DNA from: Pseudomonadota bacterium
Lineage (GTDB): Bacteria > Pseudomonadota > Alphaproteobacteria > Acetobacterales > Acetobacteraceae
Reading direction: 5' to 3'
NCBI GenBank assembly: GCA_021846225.1
Contig: JAJZCG010000001.1
Span: forward strand, 79,125-137,518
Length of the DNA stretch: 58,394 nucleotides
In this document: one piece after another, positions 27,017 to 34,981 of the stretch
How positions within the stretch are numbered: the first letter of the stretch is position 1
Layout of the letters: each line of letters starts with the position of its first letter
Program-made: the position numbers and the translations under genes
Notes under the pieces: generated by a model
Seen by the model: the letters and a program-made list of their open reading frames with translations, nothing else
Told to the model about the DNA's origin: nothing
Database searches by the model: none

Positions 27017-27354
27017 GCGAGCTGCCGTCATTGCGTGAGCTGCTGGGCGACGAAGGCGCGCTCATTGTGGTGGAGCGCCTGGGCGGCACGCGCGTTTTTG
27101 TGCCGGGGTTTATTACGGCCGAGCACCCGCTGCGCGAGACGCTGGGCGAAAAGGTGTTTGGCGATCTGGTGCGCTATTTCGGAAAATCAATGATCCTGGT
27201 GCCTCTCGCACGGCAATGGCGCGTCGAGATTTACGCGCGCCAGAACCTCACACATGCGCAGATTGCGCGTAAGATCGGGTGTGGCGAGACCATGGTGTAC
27301 CGGGCGCTGAAAAAAATGCGCGCCACGGCCAACCAGCTGGCGCTGGATTTTTAA
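27013..27354 (+). CDS. mor: Mor-family transcription activator
   Basis: A Mor/C-family activator, 113 residues, starting at TTG 27013 over the gemA stop. Residues about 15-60 match the Mor dimerisation region (GTRVFVPGFITAEHPLRETLG), and LTHAQIARKIGCGETMVYRALKKM (about 78-101) is the HTH. No separate C gene is present, so this protein probably turns on lysis and late genes directly. The candidate target lies immediately downstream of its own gene. Confidence 0.9.
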   Translation: MSELPSLRELLGDEGALIVVERLGGTRVFVPGFITAEHPLRETLGEKVFGDLVRYFGKSMILVPLARQWRVEIYARQNLTHAQIARKIGCGETMVYRALKKMRATANQLALDF

Positions 27355-27362
27355 AACGAATT

Positions 27363-27434
27363 AGGGGTAGATATAACCCTGTGAGCGGCTCGGAGCCGCC
27401 GGGCGAATAAGCCGCCGCAACCGCTGGGTTGCAG
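27363..27434 (+). promoter_or_regulatory. Candidate Mor-dependent promoter region of the lysis operon
   Basis: The 141 bases between mor and the endolysin hold an imperfect dyad AGGGGT-AGATAT-AACCCT (27363-27380) and a 15-base palindrome GCGGCTCGGAGCCGC (27385-27399). They also hold a block GAATAAGCCGCCGCAACCGCTGGGTTGCAG that recurs in near-identical form before the protease gene (38107-38139). The two sites match the places of Mu Plys and PI, so these are candidate late promoters. Confidence 0.45.
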
Positions 27435-27495
27435 GAAGAATTGAGGGCGCGCCTTAGATTTGGCGCATGTTGACCCTTAGCGCAAGCGGCTTTTT

Positions 27496-28026
27496 ATGAC
27501 CCAGAGTATTCCTGCAAATATCTTTGACGCGTGCTTTTCGTTCACCCTCGGGGTGGAAGGCGGCTATTCGAACAACCCGGGCGATCCTGGGAATTGGACG
27601 GGCGGCGCGCAGGGTGTTGGCGAATTGGCCGGCACGAAATTCGGCATCAGCGCCGCGCAATACCCAGAGGTGGATGTTAAAAACCTCACCGTTGATGGCG
27701 CGAAAGCAATTTATTTGCGGGATTATTTTGTGCCGCTCTACGCCGGATCGCTGGCATGGCCGCTGCCGCTGGTGGCGTTTGACGCGGCTGTGAACGAAGG
27801 CGTGGGAAACTCGATCAAATTTTTGCAGAGGGCGGCCGGGGCCGAGCCTGATGGGATAATGGGGGTGGCCACCATGGCGGCGTTGAGGTCTGGCGATGCT
27901 GTGGCGCTCGCGCGCGAGGCGCTGGCGCGGCGGCTGATTTATCTGGCCAGCCGCCCTGGTTGGACTGAATTTTCGCTAGGCTGGACGCGCCGGGTGATTA
28001 AGCTCGTGACGGAGTTGGGCGCGTGA
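27496..28026 (+). CDS. Endolysin, glycoside hydrolase family 108
   Basis: Phage lysozyme of 176 residues. FTLGVEGGYSNNPGDPGNWTGG gives the GH108 catalytic EGGY motif and GTKFGISAAQYP the following conserved block; a C-terminal peptidoglycan-binding segment is present (AAGAEPDGIMGVATMAAL). It should cleave peptidoglycan glycan strands at the end of the lytic cycle. There is no signal peptide, so it needs a holin. It is the first gene after the Mor-type activator. Confidence 0.92.
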   Translation: MTQSIPANIFDACFSFTLGVEGGYSNNPGDPGNWTGGAQGVGELAGTKFGISAAQYPEVDVKNLTVDGAKAIYLRDYFVPLYAGSLAWPLPLVAFDAAVNEGVGNSIKFLQRAAGAEPDGIMGVATMAALRSGDAVALAREALARRLIYLASRPGWTEFSLGWTRRVIKLVTELGA

Positions 28027-28628
28027 GTGTGGTGTTGGCCGGACTCTTCGTGCTGTTTTCAGCAGTGATGTGGCGGTTGCGCGGCGGGGCGTTCACCACG
28101 CTCACGGGAGTGCGGTTGGGCACTGACCAGGCGCGGATTTTTGGGTGCGTGCCGGCAATGGTTTTTGCCGAGGTGATGGCGCAGAATTTAGGCGTCTCGG
28201 GATGGGTGAGGCTTGGCCCGCTGGCAGTGTTCGCTGGATTGGTGGAGGGCGGCTGGGCGCCGTTCCAGGAGATGGGCTTGATGCCAGCGGATATGCCTGA
28301 GGCGTCGTGGATGCGCTGGCTGCCGGAGCGTCTAGGTTTCAAGATCGGCACGCTCGGACATGATTTTATCGGCATGATGCTGGCTGGGTATGTGTGCATG
28401 GCGCCGCTGGCGATGCTGGTGCTGCTGACCGCTGGCCTTTACGGATGTGTGGTGTTGCTGCTGGCCGGGTTGGGGTTTGCGCCTTGTTATCTGCTGGCGC
28501 GGTTAAATTTTCCGGCCGTCAAGAATTTTGCCGAAGGGCAATCCTGGGGCGAGGTATTCGTGGGCGCGCTGATCGGCGCCGCGCTCATGTTGATTATGTA
28601 TCACAGCGCCGGATGGAGCTTTTTATGA
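28023..28628 (+). CDS. Multi-pass membrane protein of the lysis cassette
   Basis: A 201-residue hydrophobic protein from GTG 28023 (overlapping the endolysin stop) with about five predicted membrane segments, including LAGLFVLFSAVMWRL, MAPLAMLVLLTAGLYGCVVLLLAGLGF and FVGALIGAALMLIMY. No family recognised. Its place suggests a holin-related or lysis-timing role, but it is larger than typical holins. Confidence 0.6.
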   Translation: MSVVLAGLFVLFSAVMWRLRGGAFTTLTGVRLGTDQARIFGCVPAMVFAEVMAQNLGVSGWVRLGPLAVFAGLVEGGWAPFQEMGLMPADMPEASWMRWLPERLGFKIGTLGHDFIGMMLAGYVCMAPLAMLVLLTAGLYGCVVLLLAGLGFAPCYLLARLNFPAVKNFAEGQSWGEVFVGALIGAALMLIMYHSAGWSFL

Positions 28629-28798
28629 CTGATCCTGTTGTGAATGCGGCTGACGCCGCTGTGAGTGCCGTAAAAACCGATGTGAATGCCGCTGTTGCCA
28701 GGCAGCTCGGATTTTTTGAACGAAACCCGAAGGCTGCCGCGATCGGCTCGGCCGTGGCCGGTGCGCTGGTGGTGTTTTTGGTGATGCACTTCCTCTAG
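28625..28798 (+). CDS. Small one-span membrane protein, possible holin component
   Basis: A 57-residue protein starting MTDPVVNAADAAVSAVKTDV, with a polar N-terminal helix and a C-terminal membrane segment (AIGSAVAGALVVFLVMHFL). It overlaps the previous stop by four bases. Size and position suit a pinholin or antiholin, but there is no decisive motif. Confidence 0.55.
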   Translation: MTDPVVNAADAAVSAVKTDVNAAVARQLGFFERNPKAAAIGSAVAGALVVFLVMHFL

Positions 28799-28816
28799 CG
28801 CGAAAGGCTTGAGGCC

Positions 28817-29065
28817 ATGCGTCTGCTTGAGTTGATCGAGGGTGCCGACGGAAGGCTCGATGAGCAGTCGGCGCTTTCAATTGCGGGTGTGCTCACGTTC
28901 CTCGGCCTGGAAATCTACGATGTGGGCATTCTGCACCACGCGTTCGACCCGCAGAGTTTCGGGTTTGGTTTTGGTGCGGTGATGGCCGCGACGCTGGGCG
29001 GACTGGCTTTCCGTGAAGCAAAAGGAGTGAGAAATGCCGCCGTTCCTGATCAGTCTGCTCGGTAG
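28817..29065 (+). CDS. Small membrane protein of the lysis cassette
   Basis: An 82-residue protein MRLLELIEGADGRLDEQSAL with two hydrophobic stretches (IAGVLTFLGLEIYDVGIL and FGFGAVMAATLGGLAF). It could be the holin or a regulator of it. The last 32 bases overlap the start of the i-spanin gene in another frame. Confidence 0.55.
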   Translation: MRLLELIEGADGRLDEQSALSIAGVLTFLGLEIYDVGILHHAFDPQSFGFGFGAVMAATLGGLAFREAKGVRNAAVPDQSAR

Positions 29066-29420
29066 ATTTGGCGCTTATGCCGCGCTTGCGTTGCTTGGCG
29101 CCGGATTTGGGTTTTATGCCGGGTATCATTGGTGTTTGCCGCAGGTGTATGCGGCTCGCAACGCGCTCTCCGCGCAGCAAGCGCTTGATGCCGGTGTGAC
29201 CGCGGAATGGAACGCGCAGGCCGCGCAATTCCAGGCCCGGATTTCGGTGCTCCAAAGCGATGCGCTGACGGCGCGGGTGGTTGAGCGGCAAGGTGCGCAG
29301 AGCGCGGGCGAGGCTGAGCGGGCTGCGCTGGCGGCGCAAGGTGCGCGGCCGGGGCAGGACGGCGTGACGGCGCCGGTGCTGCTGGCCGCGCGGACATATT
29401 TGGCGGGGGCAGAAAAATGA
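29034..29420 (+). CDS. Rz-like inner-membrane spanin subunit
   Basis: A 128-residue protein behind AAAAGGAGTGAG, with an N-terminal membrane anchor (residues about 13-28) and a long, Ala/Gln-rich helical periplasmic part (ARNALSAQQALDAGVTAEWNAQAAQFQARI). This is the i-spanin layout. It is followed by a lipoprotein gene of Rz1 type with a four-base overlap. Together they would join inner and outer membranes for final lysis. Confidence 0.75.
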   Translation: MPPFLISLLGRFGAYAALALLGAGFGFYAGYHWCLPQVYAARNALSAQQALDAGVTAEWNAQAAQFQARISVLQSDALTARVVERQGAQSAGEAERAALAAQGARPGQDGVTAPVLLAARTYLAGAEK

Positions 29421-29743
29421 GATTTGAACGCAGGGACGCTGGACGATTTGGTGTCGCGGCCGTGCAGCTCGTGCTGCTGGTGGTGGTGCTGGCCATCTCG
29501 CTGGCGGGCTGCGCAGCGCCGCCGCCGCTGGTGGAGACGCGGATACAAGTTGAACGGGTTCGGCTACCGGGTGGATTGCTGAGTTGCGAGGGGGCGCCGG
29601 TGCTGGGCGATTGGCGCCGTCAAAGCGCGGTGGCGGATTACGTAGTGCGGCTGCATGAGGCGTGGGCCGATTGTTCGCAGGATGTGGCGGCGATCGCGCA
29701 GATCGAGAATTCCGCGCCGGGCGCGCCGGTGGCTGCGAAGTAG
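29417..29743 (+). CDS. Rz1-like outer-membrane lipoprotein spanin subunit
   Basis: A 108-residue protein with a signal peptide ending in the lipobox LAGC (cysteine about residue 32), followed by APPPLVETRIQVERV and a short periplasmic domain. It overlaps the Rz-like gene by four bases, as consecutive (not embedded) spanin genes do. The proline-rich start of the mature part fits Rz1-type o-spanins. Confidence 0.75.
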   Translation: MRFERRDAGRFGVAAVQLVLLVVVLAISLAGCAAPPPLVETRIQVERVRLPGGLLSCEGAPVLGDWRRQSAVADYVVRLHEAWADCSQDVAAIAQIENSAPGAPVAAK

Positions 29744-29746
29744 ACG

Positions 29747-30109
29747 ATGAATGCGCAAGACTGGCAGGCCGCCGCCGAAGTGTTTGGGGTTATCCTCGTG
29801 CTGCTCAATCTGGTTTTCGCGGGGATTATGTACCGCATGCAGGCCAAATTCGTGACGCGAGCCGAGCATAGCATGCTGGAGGGCAAGGTGAGCGAGATCG
29901 ATGGCAAGATCGATGAAATCGAGATGGCCATTTCAGGGTTGTTCACAAATAAGGATGCCGACAATTTGAAAGGCAAAATGCAGGAGCTGGCGGTGCAGAA
30001 TGCGCGGTTGTTGGGTGAACTGCCGGGGTTGCACGACAGTATCCAGGCGCTGGCGCACCAAACCAGGCTGCTGAACCAGCATGCGCTAAACCAGGCAGGG
30101 AAAAGCTGA
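29747..30109 (+). CDS. DUF2730-family phage protein (Mu gp25-like)
   Basis: A 120-residue protein with one N-terminal membrane helix (about residues 12-28, FGVILVLLNLVFAGIMY) and a coiled-coil remainder (LEGKVSEIDGKIDEIEMAI; DNLKGKMQELAVQNARLLGEL). This matches the DUF2730/Mu gp25 pattern and position. Function unknown. Its stop overlaps the next ATG by one base. Confidence 0.8.
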   Translation: MNAQDWQAAAEVFGVILVLLNLVFAGIMYRMQAKFVTRAEHSMLEGKVSEIDGKIDEIEMAISGLFTNKDADNLKGKMQELAVQNARLLGELPGLHDSIQALAHQTRLLNQHALNQAGKS

Positions 30110-30408
30110 TGAGTCTCGCACAAATCCACGCCGAGGACCGGCGCTTGATTATCCTCCGCTCACTCGACGAGAGCGGCTATGCGGCGAACGAGACCGTTTT
30201 GAAGCAGGTGACGGAGCAATTTGGCCACGCTCCGAGCCGCGAGCTGATCCGCTCTGATCTGCTGTATCTGGCGGAACACAGCCTGGTGCGGCTGGAGAAG
30301 ATGGCGGCGAGCAATGGCGAAATATGGATCGCGCATTTACTGACGCCAGGCCAGGAGGTGGCCAAGGGCCGTGTTTACCCCGGCGTGGCGCGGCGTGAGC
30401 CCAGCTGA
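30109..30408 (+). CDS. Mu gp26-like phage protein (VpaChn25_0724 family)
   Basis: A 99-residue protein beginning MSLAQIHAEDRRLIILRSLDESGYAANETVLKQ, a winged-helix-like domain with SRELIRSDLLYLAEHSLVRLEK. This is the small family found between gp25 and gp27 in Mu-like phages. Its position suggests a packaging- or early-late switch-related DNA-binding role, unproven. Confidence 0.8.
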   Translation: MSLAQIHAEDRRLIILRSLDESGYAANETVLKQVTEQFGHAPSRELIRSDLLYLAEHSLVRLEKMAASNGEIWIAHLLTPGQEVAKGRVYPGVARREPS

Positions 30409-30980
30409 TGGCACGCCCTTCCAGCATCGATAAATTACCTGCGGAGATCCGCGTGGAGATTGGGCGGTTGCGCGGCGAGGGCCATACGATCGACGGCATC
30501 CTCGCGCATCTGGCGGATATGCGCAGCCAGGTCGCGGTGTCGCGCTCGGCGCTGGGGCGCCACATTAAGGGGTTCGACAAGATCGCCGAGAAGATGCGCA
30601 ATTCGCGCGTGGTAGCAGAGGCGCTGGTACGCGAGCTGGGGGACGCGCCGGAGAGCAAGACGGCGCGGCTGAACATCGAGCTGCTGCACGGCACGATCAA
30701 CGATCTGTTTATGCATACGCTGGAAGGCGATTTCGTGGACGGCGACGGCAAGGCCGCGATGAGTGGCAACCCCGAAGGGGTGATGATGCTGGCGAAGGCG
30801 CTGGATCACCTCGGCAAGGCCAGCAAGAGCAATGTGGAATTCCTGGCGCTGGCGGAGAAGCGCGCGGCGGATAAGGCGCGGGCGGAGAGCGCGCGGGCGG
30901 TGGAAGACGTGGCGAAGGACGCCGGGCTTTCGAAGGATACCGTGGAGACGATCAAAGCCAAGATTTTTGGAGTGAAGTGA
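30408..30980 (+). CDS. DUF3486-family protein, probable small terminase (Mu gp27-like)
   Basis: A 190-residue DUF3486 protein: MARPSSIDKLPAEIRVEIGRL, then an HTH (GHTIDGILAHLADM...VSRSALGRHIKGFDKIAEKMR) and a helical C-terminus. In Mu this gene precedes the large terminase and is thought to be the DNA-recognising small terminase. Order here is the same, with a one-base overlap upstream. Confidence 0.85.
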   Translation: MARPSSIDKLPAEIRVEIGRLRGEGHTIDGILAHLADMRSQVAVSRSALGRHIKGFDKIAEKMRNSRVVAEALVRELGDAPESKTARLNIELLHGTINDLFMHTLEGDFVDGDGKAAMSGNPEGVMMLAKALDHLGKASKSNVEFLALAEKRAADKARAESARAVEDVAKDAGLSKDTVETIKAKIFGVK

Positions 30981-30981
30981 G

Positions 30982-31173
30982 ATGACTCCGCGCGAGCGAC
31001 AAAAACTGGTGAAACCTGTCCCGTCGGACGCGGTGCATGCCGCCGAGGATGACGGGTTTGAGGATTATGTGAGCGGGAAACTGCGCGGAGAAAATCCTTT
31101 TCCCGCGCGCAGCCCGTGCTTTTTGCTGTGGGACCGGGGCTGGCTGGAGGCGAGGCGTTACCTTGGAAGATAA
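30982..31173 (+). CDS. Rmf/CrpP-like small phage protein
   Basis: A 63-residue protein. The segment EDYVSGKLRGENPFPARSPCFLLWDRGWLEARRY resembles the ribosome modulation factor/CrpP fold pattern (Y-x-x-G ... N-P-C-P/F ... R-x-x-W-x-x-G-W-x-x-A/R). Such proteins are known in Mu-like phages next to the terminase genes. It could bind ribosomes or nucleic acid; this is inferred from the short motif only. Confidence 0.6.
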   Translation: MTPRERQKLVKPVPSDAVHAAEDDGFEDYVSGKLRGENPFPARSPCFLLWDRGWLEARRYLGR

Positions 31174-31174
31174 T

Positions 31175-32755
31175 ATGAGCACGGGCCTACCAGATGTATT
31201 CCTTCCGTATCAGCAGCGGTTGATGGCGGCGGTCTCTAAAAACGCTGTGGTGGTATGGGAGAAAAGCCGCCGCACTGGGTTTTCCTGGGCGATTGGTGCC
31301 GAGGCGGTTTTGACGGCATCGAGCACGCGCGCCGCCGGCGGCCAGGATGTGTTTTATCTCGGCTACAATCTGGAAATGGCACGCGAGTTTATCGATTATG
31401 TGGGCGAGTGGGGCAAGATGATTACCGGTGCCGCGGTGGAACTCGACGAGGAGATTTTTCACGACCCTGACCACCCTGAGAAGGATATTAAAGCGTTTCG
31501 CGTGACGTTCGCCAGCGGGTTTAAGGTACTCGCGCTGCCGTCCGTGCCGCGCAGCCTTCGTGGTATGCAGGGGCTGGTGATTATTGATGAGGCGGCGTTT
31601 CATGATGATTTGCCGGGCGTGCTGAAGGCGGCGTTCGCATTGTTGATATGGGGTGGCAAGGTGGTGGTGCTGAGCACGCATGACGGTGAGGCCAACCCGT
31701 TCAATATGCTGGTGCAGGATATTCGGGCCGGGCGGCTGCCTTATTATCTGGGGCGGACCACGTTTGATGAGGCGCTGGCCGAAGGGCTTTATAAGCGCAT
31801 CTGCCTGACCACGGATAAGGTGTGGTCGCCGTCGGCTGAACTGGCCTGGCGCGACGAAATCATCGCGATCTACGGCGCGTCGGCCGATGAAGAGTTGTTC
31901 GTGATTCCGAGCCAGGGAACTGGCGCCTATCTCTCGGGCGCGGTGGTCGAGAAGTGCATGCGCGACGATCTACCGGTCATCCGGTTTGCCGTGCCTGAGA
32001 GCTTTAAGATGCTGGCCGAGCATCTGCGCGTGGCGGAGGTGAGGGATTTTTGCGAACGGGAATTGTTACCGGTACTGAAAACGCTCGACCAAAAACTGCC
32101 ACATGTATTCGGGCAGGATTTTGGCCGCAAGCGGGATTTGAGCGTGTTCTGGCCGCTGGCGATTGGTACGAATTTGCTGCTGCGAACGCCTTTCGTGCTG
32201 GAAATGCGCAACGTGCCTTACACGTCGCAAGAGCAGATCGTCAATTATGTTATCGACCGGCTGCCAAAATTCCGCGCCGGCAAGTTCGATGCCACCGGCA
32301 ACGGCGGGTTTTTGGCCGAGGTGGCGATGCAGCGCTACGGTGAGCGCATTGAGGCGGTGATGCTCAACGAGCCGTGGTACCGCGATAATATGCCACGCTG
32401 GAAGGCGGTGTTTGAGGACGGGATGATTGTGATCCCGCGCGACCGGGAAATTCTGGATGACCACCGGCTGGTGAAACTGATCCGCGGCGTGGGGCGCGTG
32501 CCCGATGAGCGGACGGGCGAGAAGGATAAGAAGCGGCACGGCGACAGCGCGGTGGCGAGCGCGCTGGCGGTGGCGGCGAGCCGGGCCGAGCCGGAGGTTT
32601 ATGGCTACGAGGGGGCACCAATGCGCGGCACGGGGCGTGCGGCCGCCGACGCATTTTTTTCGACGGCTGACGAACAGGAAGAGGCCGAGAAGGCCGCGCG
32701 CAATGCAGGTGGCTTTATGCCGAGCCTGACACGGAGGGTTTACAATGGCGTTTGA
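31175..32755 (+). CDS. Terminase large subunit (Mu gp28-like)
   Basis: DNA-packaging motor, 526 residues from ATG 31175 behind GGAAGA; a TTG four codons earlier is the other possible start. The ATPase part has a Walker A-like WEKSRRTGFSWAIG and Walker B LVIIDEAAFHDD; the C-terminal RNase H-like nuclease has FGQDFGRKRDLSVFWPL and KKRHGDSAVASAL with metal-binding Asp residues. It cuts and pumps phage DNA into proheads by headful packaging. Confidence 0.93.
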   Translation: MSTGLPDVFLPYQQRLMAAVSKNAVVVWEKSRRTGFSWAIGAEAVLTASSTRAAGGQDVFYLGYNLEMAREFIDYVGEWGKMITGAAVELDEEIFHDPDHPEKDIKAFRVTFASGFKVLALPSVPRSLRGMQGLVIIDEAAFHDDLPGVLKAAFALLIWGGKVVVLSTHDGEANPFNMLVQDIRAGRLPYYLGRTTFDEALAEGLYKRICLTTDKVWSPSAELAWRDEIIAIYGASADEELFVIPSQGTGAYLSGAVVEKCMRDDLPVIRFAVPESFKMLAEHLRVAEVRDFCERELLPVLKTLDQKLPHVFGQDFGRKRDLSVFWPLAIGTNLLLRTPFVLEMRNVPYTSQEQIVNYVIDRLPKFRAGKFDATGNGGFLAEVAMQRYGERIEAVMLNEPWYRDNMPRWKAVFEDGMIVIPRDREILDDHRLVKLIRGVGRVPDERTGEKDKKRHGDSAVASALAVAASRAEPEVYGYEGAPMRGTGRAAADAFFSTADEQEEAEKAARNAGGFMPSLTRRVYNGV

Positions 32756-33065
32756 AATGCCGGAGAGCGATGACGACGGCGCGCGGGTGAGTGGCTCGAT
32801 CGTGAAAATGCTCGGCATCACGGTTGAGAAAATGCTGACCCTGAAGCTGCCCTCAGGCAGCCCTGAGGGACGGTTTATCGAGGCGATGGATATGCGGCTG
32901 AACGTGCTGCACCAGATGCCGGGCGATGACCAGGTGCAGCGGATTAAGGATTTGGCGTGGAAATACCGGCGGCGGTTGCCAGCGCATCTGGCGCCAAAAC
33001 TGCCGCCCGGTGACCCGATTGTGCAAGAAATGGAGCGGCCTGCCGCCGAAGCGGGTGTGAAGTGA
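32745..33065 (+). CDS. Small phage protein between terminase and portal, unknown
   Basis: A 106-residue protein, MAFEMPESDDDGARVSGSIVKMLGITVEKML, overlapping the terminase by 11 bases. It is helical with a basic middle (LAWKYRRRLPAHLAPKL). Not recognised. Conserved position suggests a packaging accessory. Confidence 0.55.
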   Translation: MAFEMPESDDDGARVSGSIVKMLGITVEKMLTLKLPSGSPEGRFIEAMDMRLNVLHQMPGDDQVQRIKDLAWKYRRRLPAHLAPKLPPGDPIVQEMERPAAEAGVK

Positions 33066-33277
33066 TCCAAAAACTGCTGTGCGAAATGAGCTTTGGTGAG
33101 CTGAGCGAGGAGCTGAAAGCCGCCACGGCGGCGCGGCGCGTGGCGGAGTATCAGGACGGGTTGGCGAATTGGCAGACGGCGGTGGGCGCGGCGCAGGCGT
33201 GGCTGGATGCGGTGAATGCCGAGGTTGATAAGCGCCTGGCTGGGCTGGGCGCGCAGGGAGGGTTTAAAAATGGCTGA
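33062..33277 (+). CDS. Small coiled-coil phage protein, unknown
   Basis: A 71-residue protein from GTG 33062 overlapping the previous stop. It is almost entirely helical (EELKAATAARRVAEYQDGLANWQTA). It overlaps the portal start by eight bases. No family assigned. Confidence 0.5.
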   Translation: MIQKLLCEMSFGELSEELKAATAARRVAEYQDGLANWQTAVGAAQAWLDAVNAEVDKRLAGLGAQGGFKNG

Positions 33278-34979
33278 CGGTTACAAGCCGGTGGTTGACC
33301 AGTTTGGCAATGCGATCAGCCGGGCGGAGATCGCACAGCTCAAAACACAGGTGGCGGCGCCGAGCGGGTTTTCGGCCAGGCCGCCGTTCGCCGGGCATCT
33401 GGCGTTTGATATTGAGCCGCGGCGCCTGGGCGCTGTTATCCGCGCGGCGGATAATGGGCAGACGCGGGATTGGTTTATTCTGGCCGAAGAGATCGAAGAG
33501 CTGTTCACGCATTACTACGCGGTGCTGAGCAAACGCCGCCGCCAGGTGACGCTGTTGCCGGTGACGGTGAAAGCCCCCGAAGGGGTGAAGGGCGCGGAAC
33601 GGCATGCGGATTACGTGCGCAAATGGCTGGCGACCGAAACGCTGGAGCGCGCGATGTACGACGTGACCGATGCGATCGGCAAGGGCTTCTCGGCCAATGA
33701 GATCATGTGGGACACGCGGCCGGATGGCGTGTGGCCGGCGGAAATCTGCTGGCGCAACCAGCGCGATTTTGAGGTGAGCTGGGAGGATGGCCAGACGATC
33801 TGGCTGCGTACGAATGGCGGCTTTGAGGGGTTGGCGCCGCATAAGTTTCTGCTGCACCGGCACGCCAGCAAATCAGGCAATGTGGTGCGCTCTGGCCTGA
33901 CCCGCGCGATTGCATGGAAATGGATGTATGCGACCTTCACAGAGAAGGACTGGGCGCTCTTCGTGCAGGGCTACGGGCTGCCAGTGCGGCTGGGACGCTA
34001 TGGGCCGGAAGCCTCCGACTCCGATAAACGCACGTTGTGGAAAGCGGTGCGGGGCATCGCCGGAGACCTGGCGGCGATTATTCCAAAAAGCATGGAGATG
34101 GAGTTTGTCGAGGCGAAGGGGGCGAATGACGGGGCGAAGCTGTTCACGGAGCGGGCGAACTGGCTGAATTATGAGACCTCGAAGCTGGTTCTGGGTGGCA
34201 CCGCGGGCACGGATGCGGTGGCCGGTGGCCACGCCGTGGGGCAGGAGCACCGCTCGGCCGAGCAGGATGTGGAAAAATTCGACGCGCGGCTGATCGCCGG
34301 GTCGATCAATCGCCAGATTGTGCAGGCGATGATCGCGTTCACCTTCGGGGAGCAGGCGGCGTATCCGGTGATTTTGATCGGGCAGCAGGAACAGGTGCCG
34401 ATATCGGACGTGATTGCATCTGTCGCGGATTTGGGACCGCTCGGGCTGAAGGTGAAAGCCTCGGAGCTGCGCGACAGGCTGCAGCTAACGAAGCCCGAGG
34501 AGGGCGATGAGGTGATCGGGATTCCGCCGCCGCCGCCGCCAGGCGCTGGCGGTGGTGGCGGGGCGCAAGCATCGAGCGATCCGACGGCGGCGGCGGCGCT
34601 GAAGATTAAGGCGAACCCGCACCCCGAGATCAACCCGACCTCCGATAGCCGCGCGATGATGAGCACGGGCGCGCTGTTCGGGCGGTTTATTTCCGCGCAA
34701 ACGGAGCAGCTCGGCGACGATGAGGTGAAGGCGACGCTGGCGGCGCTGGACGCGCGCATGGCGCGTGAGGCGGCCGGCGCGCTGGCGGGAATGAGCGCGC
34801 AGATCCACGCGCAATTCGTGGCCGCGCGGGACATGCAGGATCTGGCCGAGCGGCTGACCAGGCTGAAACTGGATGACAACGAATTCGCGCAGGCGATGAC
34901 GCGCGGCATGGTGCTGGCGAACCTGGCCGGACAGGCCGCGCTGATGGACGAGCTGAGGCCGCTGGGCAAGAAAGGCTGA
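33270..34979 (+). CDS. Portal protein, DUF935 family (Mu gp29-like)
   Basis: The dodecameric portal through which DNA enters and leaves the head. I use ATG 33270 (MADGYKPVVDQFGNAISRAE), giving 569 residues. DUF935 features include RARR-like early region, EEIEELFTHYYAVLSKRRRQV, and WLNYETSKLVLGGTAGTDAV in the middle. A PPPPPPGAGGGGGA linker (about residue 415) separates a C-terminal helical region. Order with terminase and gp30 is as in Mu. Confidence 0.93.
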   Translation: MADGYKPVVDQFGNAISRAEIAQLKTQVAAPSGFSARPPFAGHLAFDIEPRRLGAVIRAADNGQTRDWFILAEEIEELFTHYYAVLSKRRRQVTLLPVTVKAPEGVKGAERHADYVRKWLATETLERAMYDVTDAIGKGFSANEIMWDTRPDGVWPAEICWRNQRDFEVSWEDGQTIWLRTNGGFEGLAPHKFLLHRHASKSGNVVRSGLTRAIAWKWMYATFTEKDWALFVQGYGLPVRLGRYGPEASDSDKRTLWKAVRGIAGDLAAIIPKSMEMEFVEAKGANDGAKLFTERANWLNYETSKLVLGGTAGTDAVAGGHAVGQEHRSAEQDVEKFDARLIAGSINRQIVQAMIAFTFGEQAAYPVILIGQQEQVPISDVIASVADLGPLGLKVKASELRDRLQLTKPEEGDEVIGIPPPPPPGAGGGGGAQASSDPTAAAALKIKANPHPEINPTSDSRAMMSTGALFGRFISAQTEQLGDDEVKATLAALDARMAREAAGALAGMSAQIHAQFVAARDMQDLAERLTRLKLDDNEFAQAMTRGMVLANLAGQAALMDELRPLGKKG

Positions 34980-34981
34980 GG

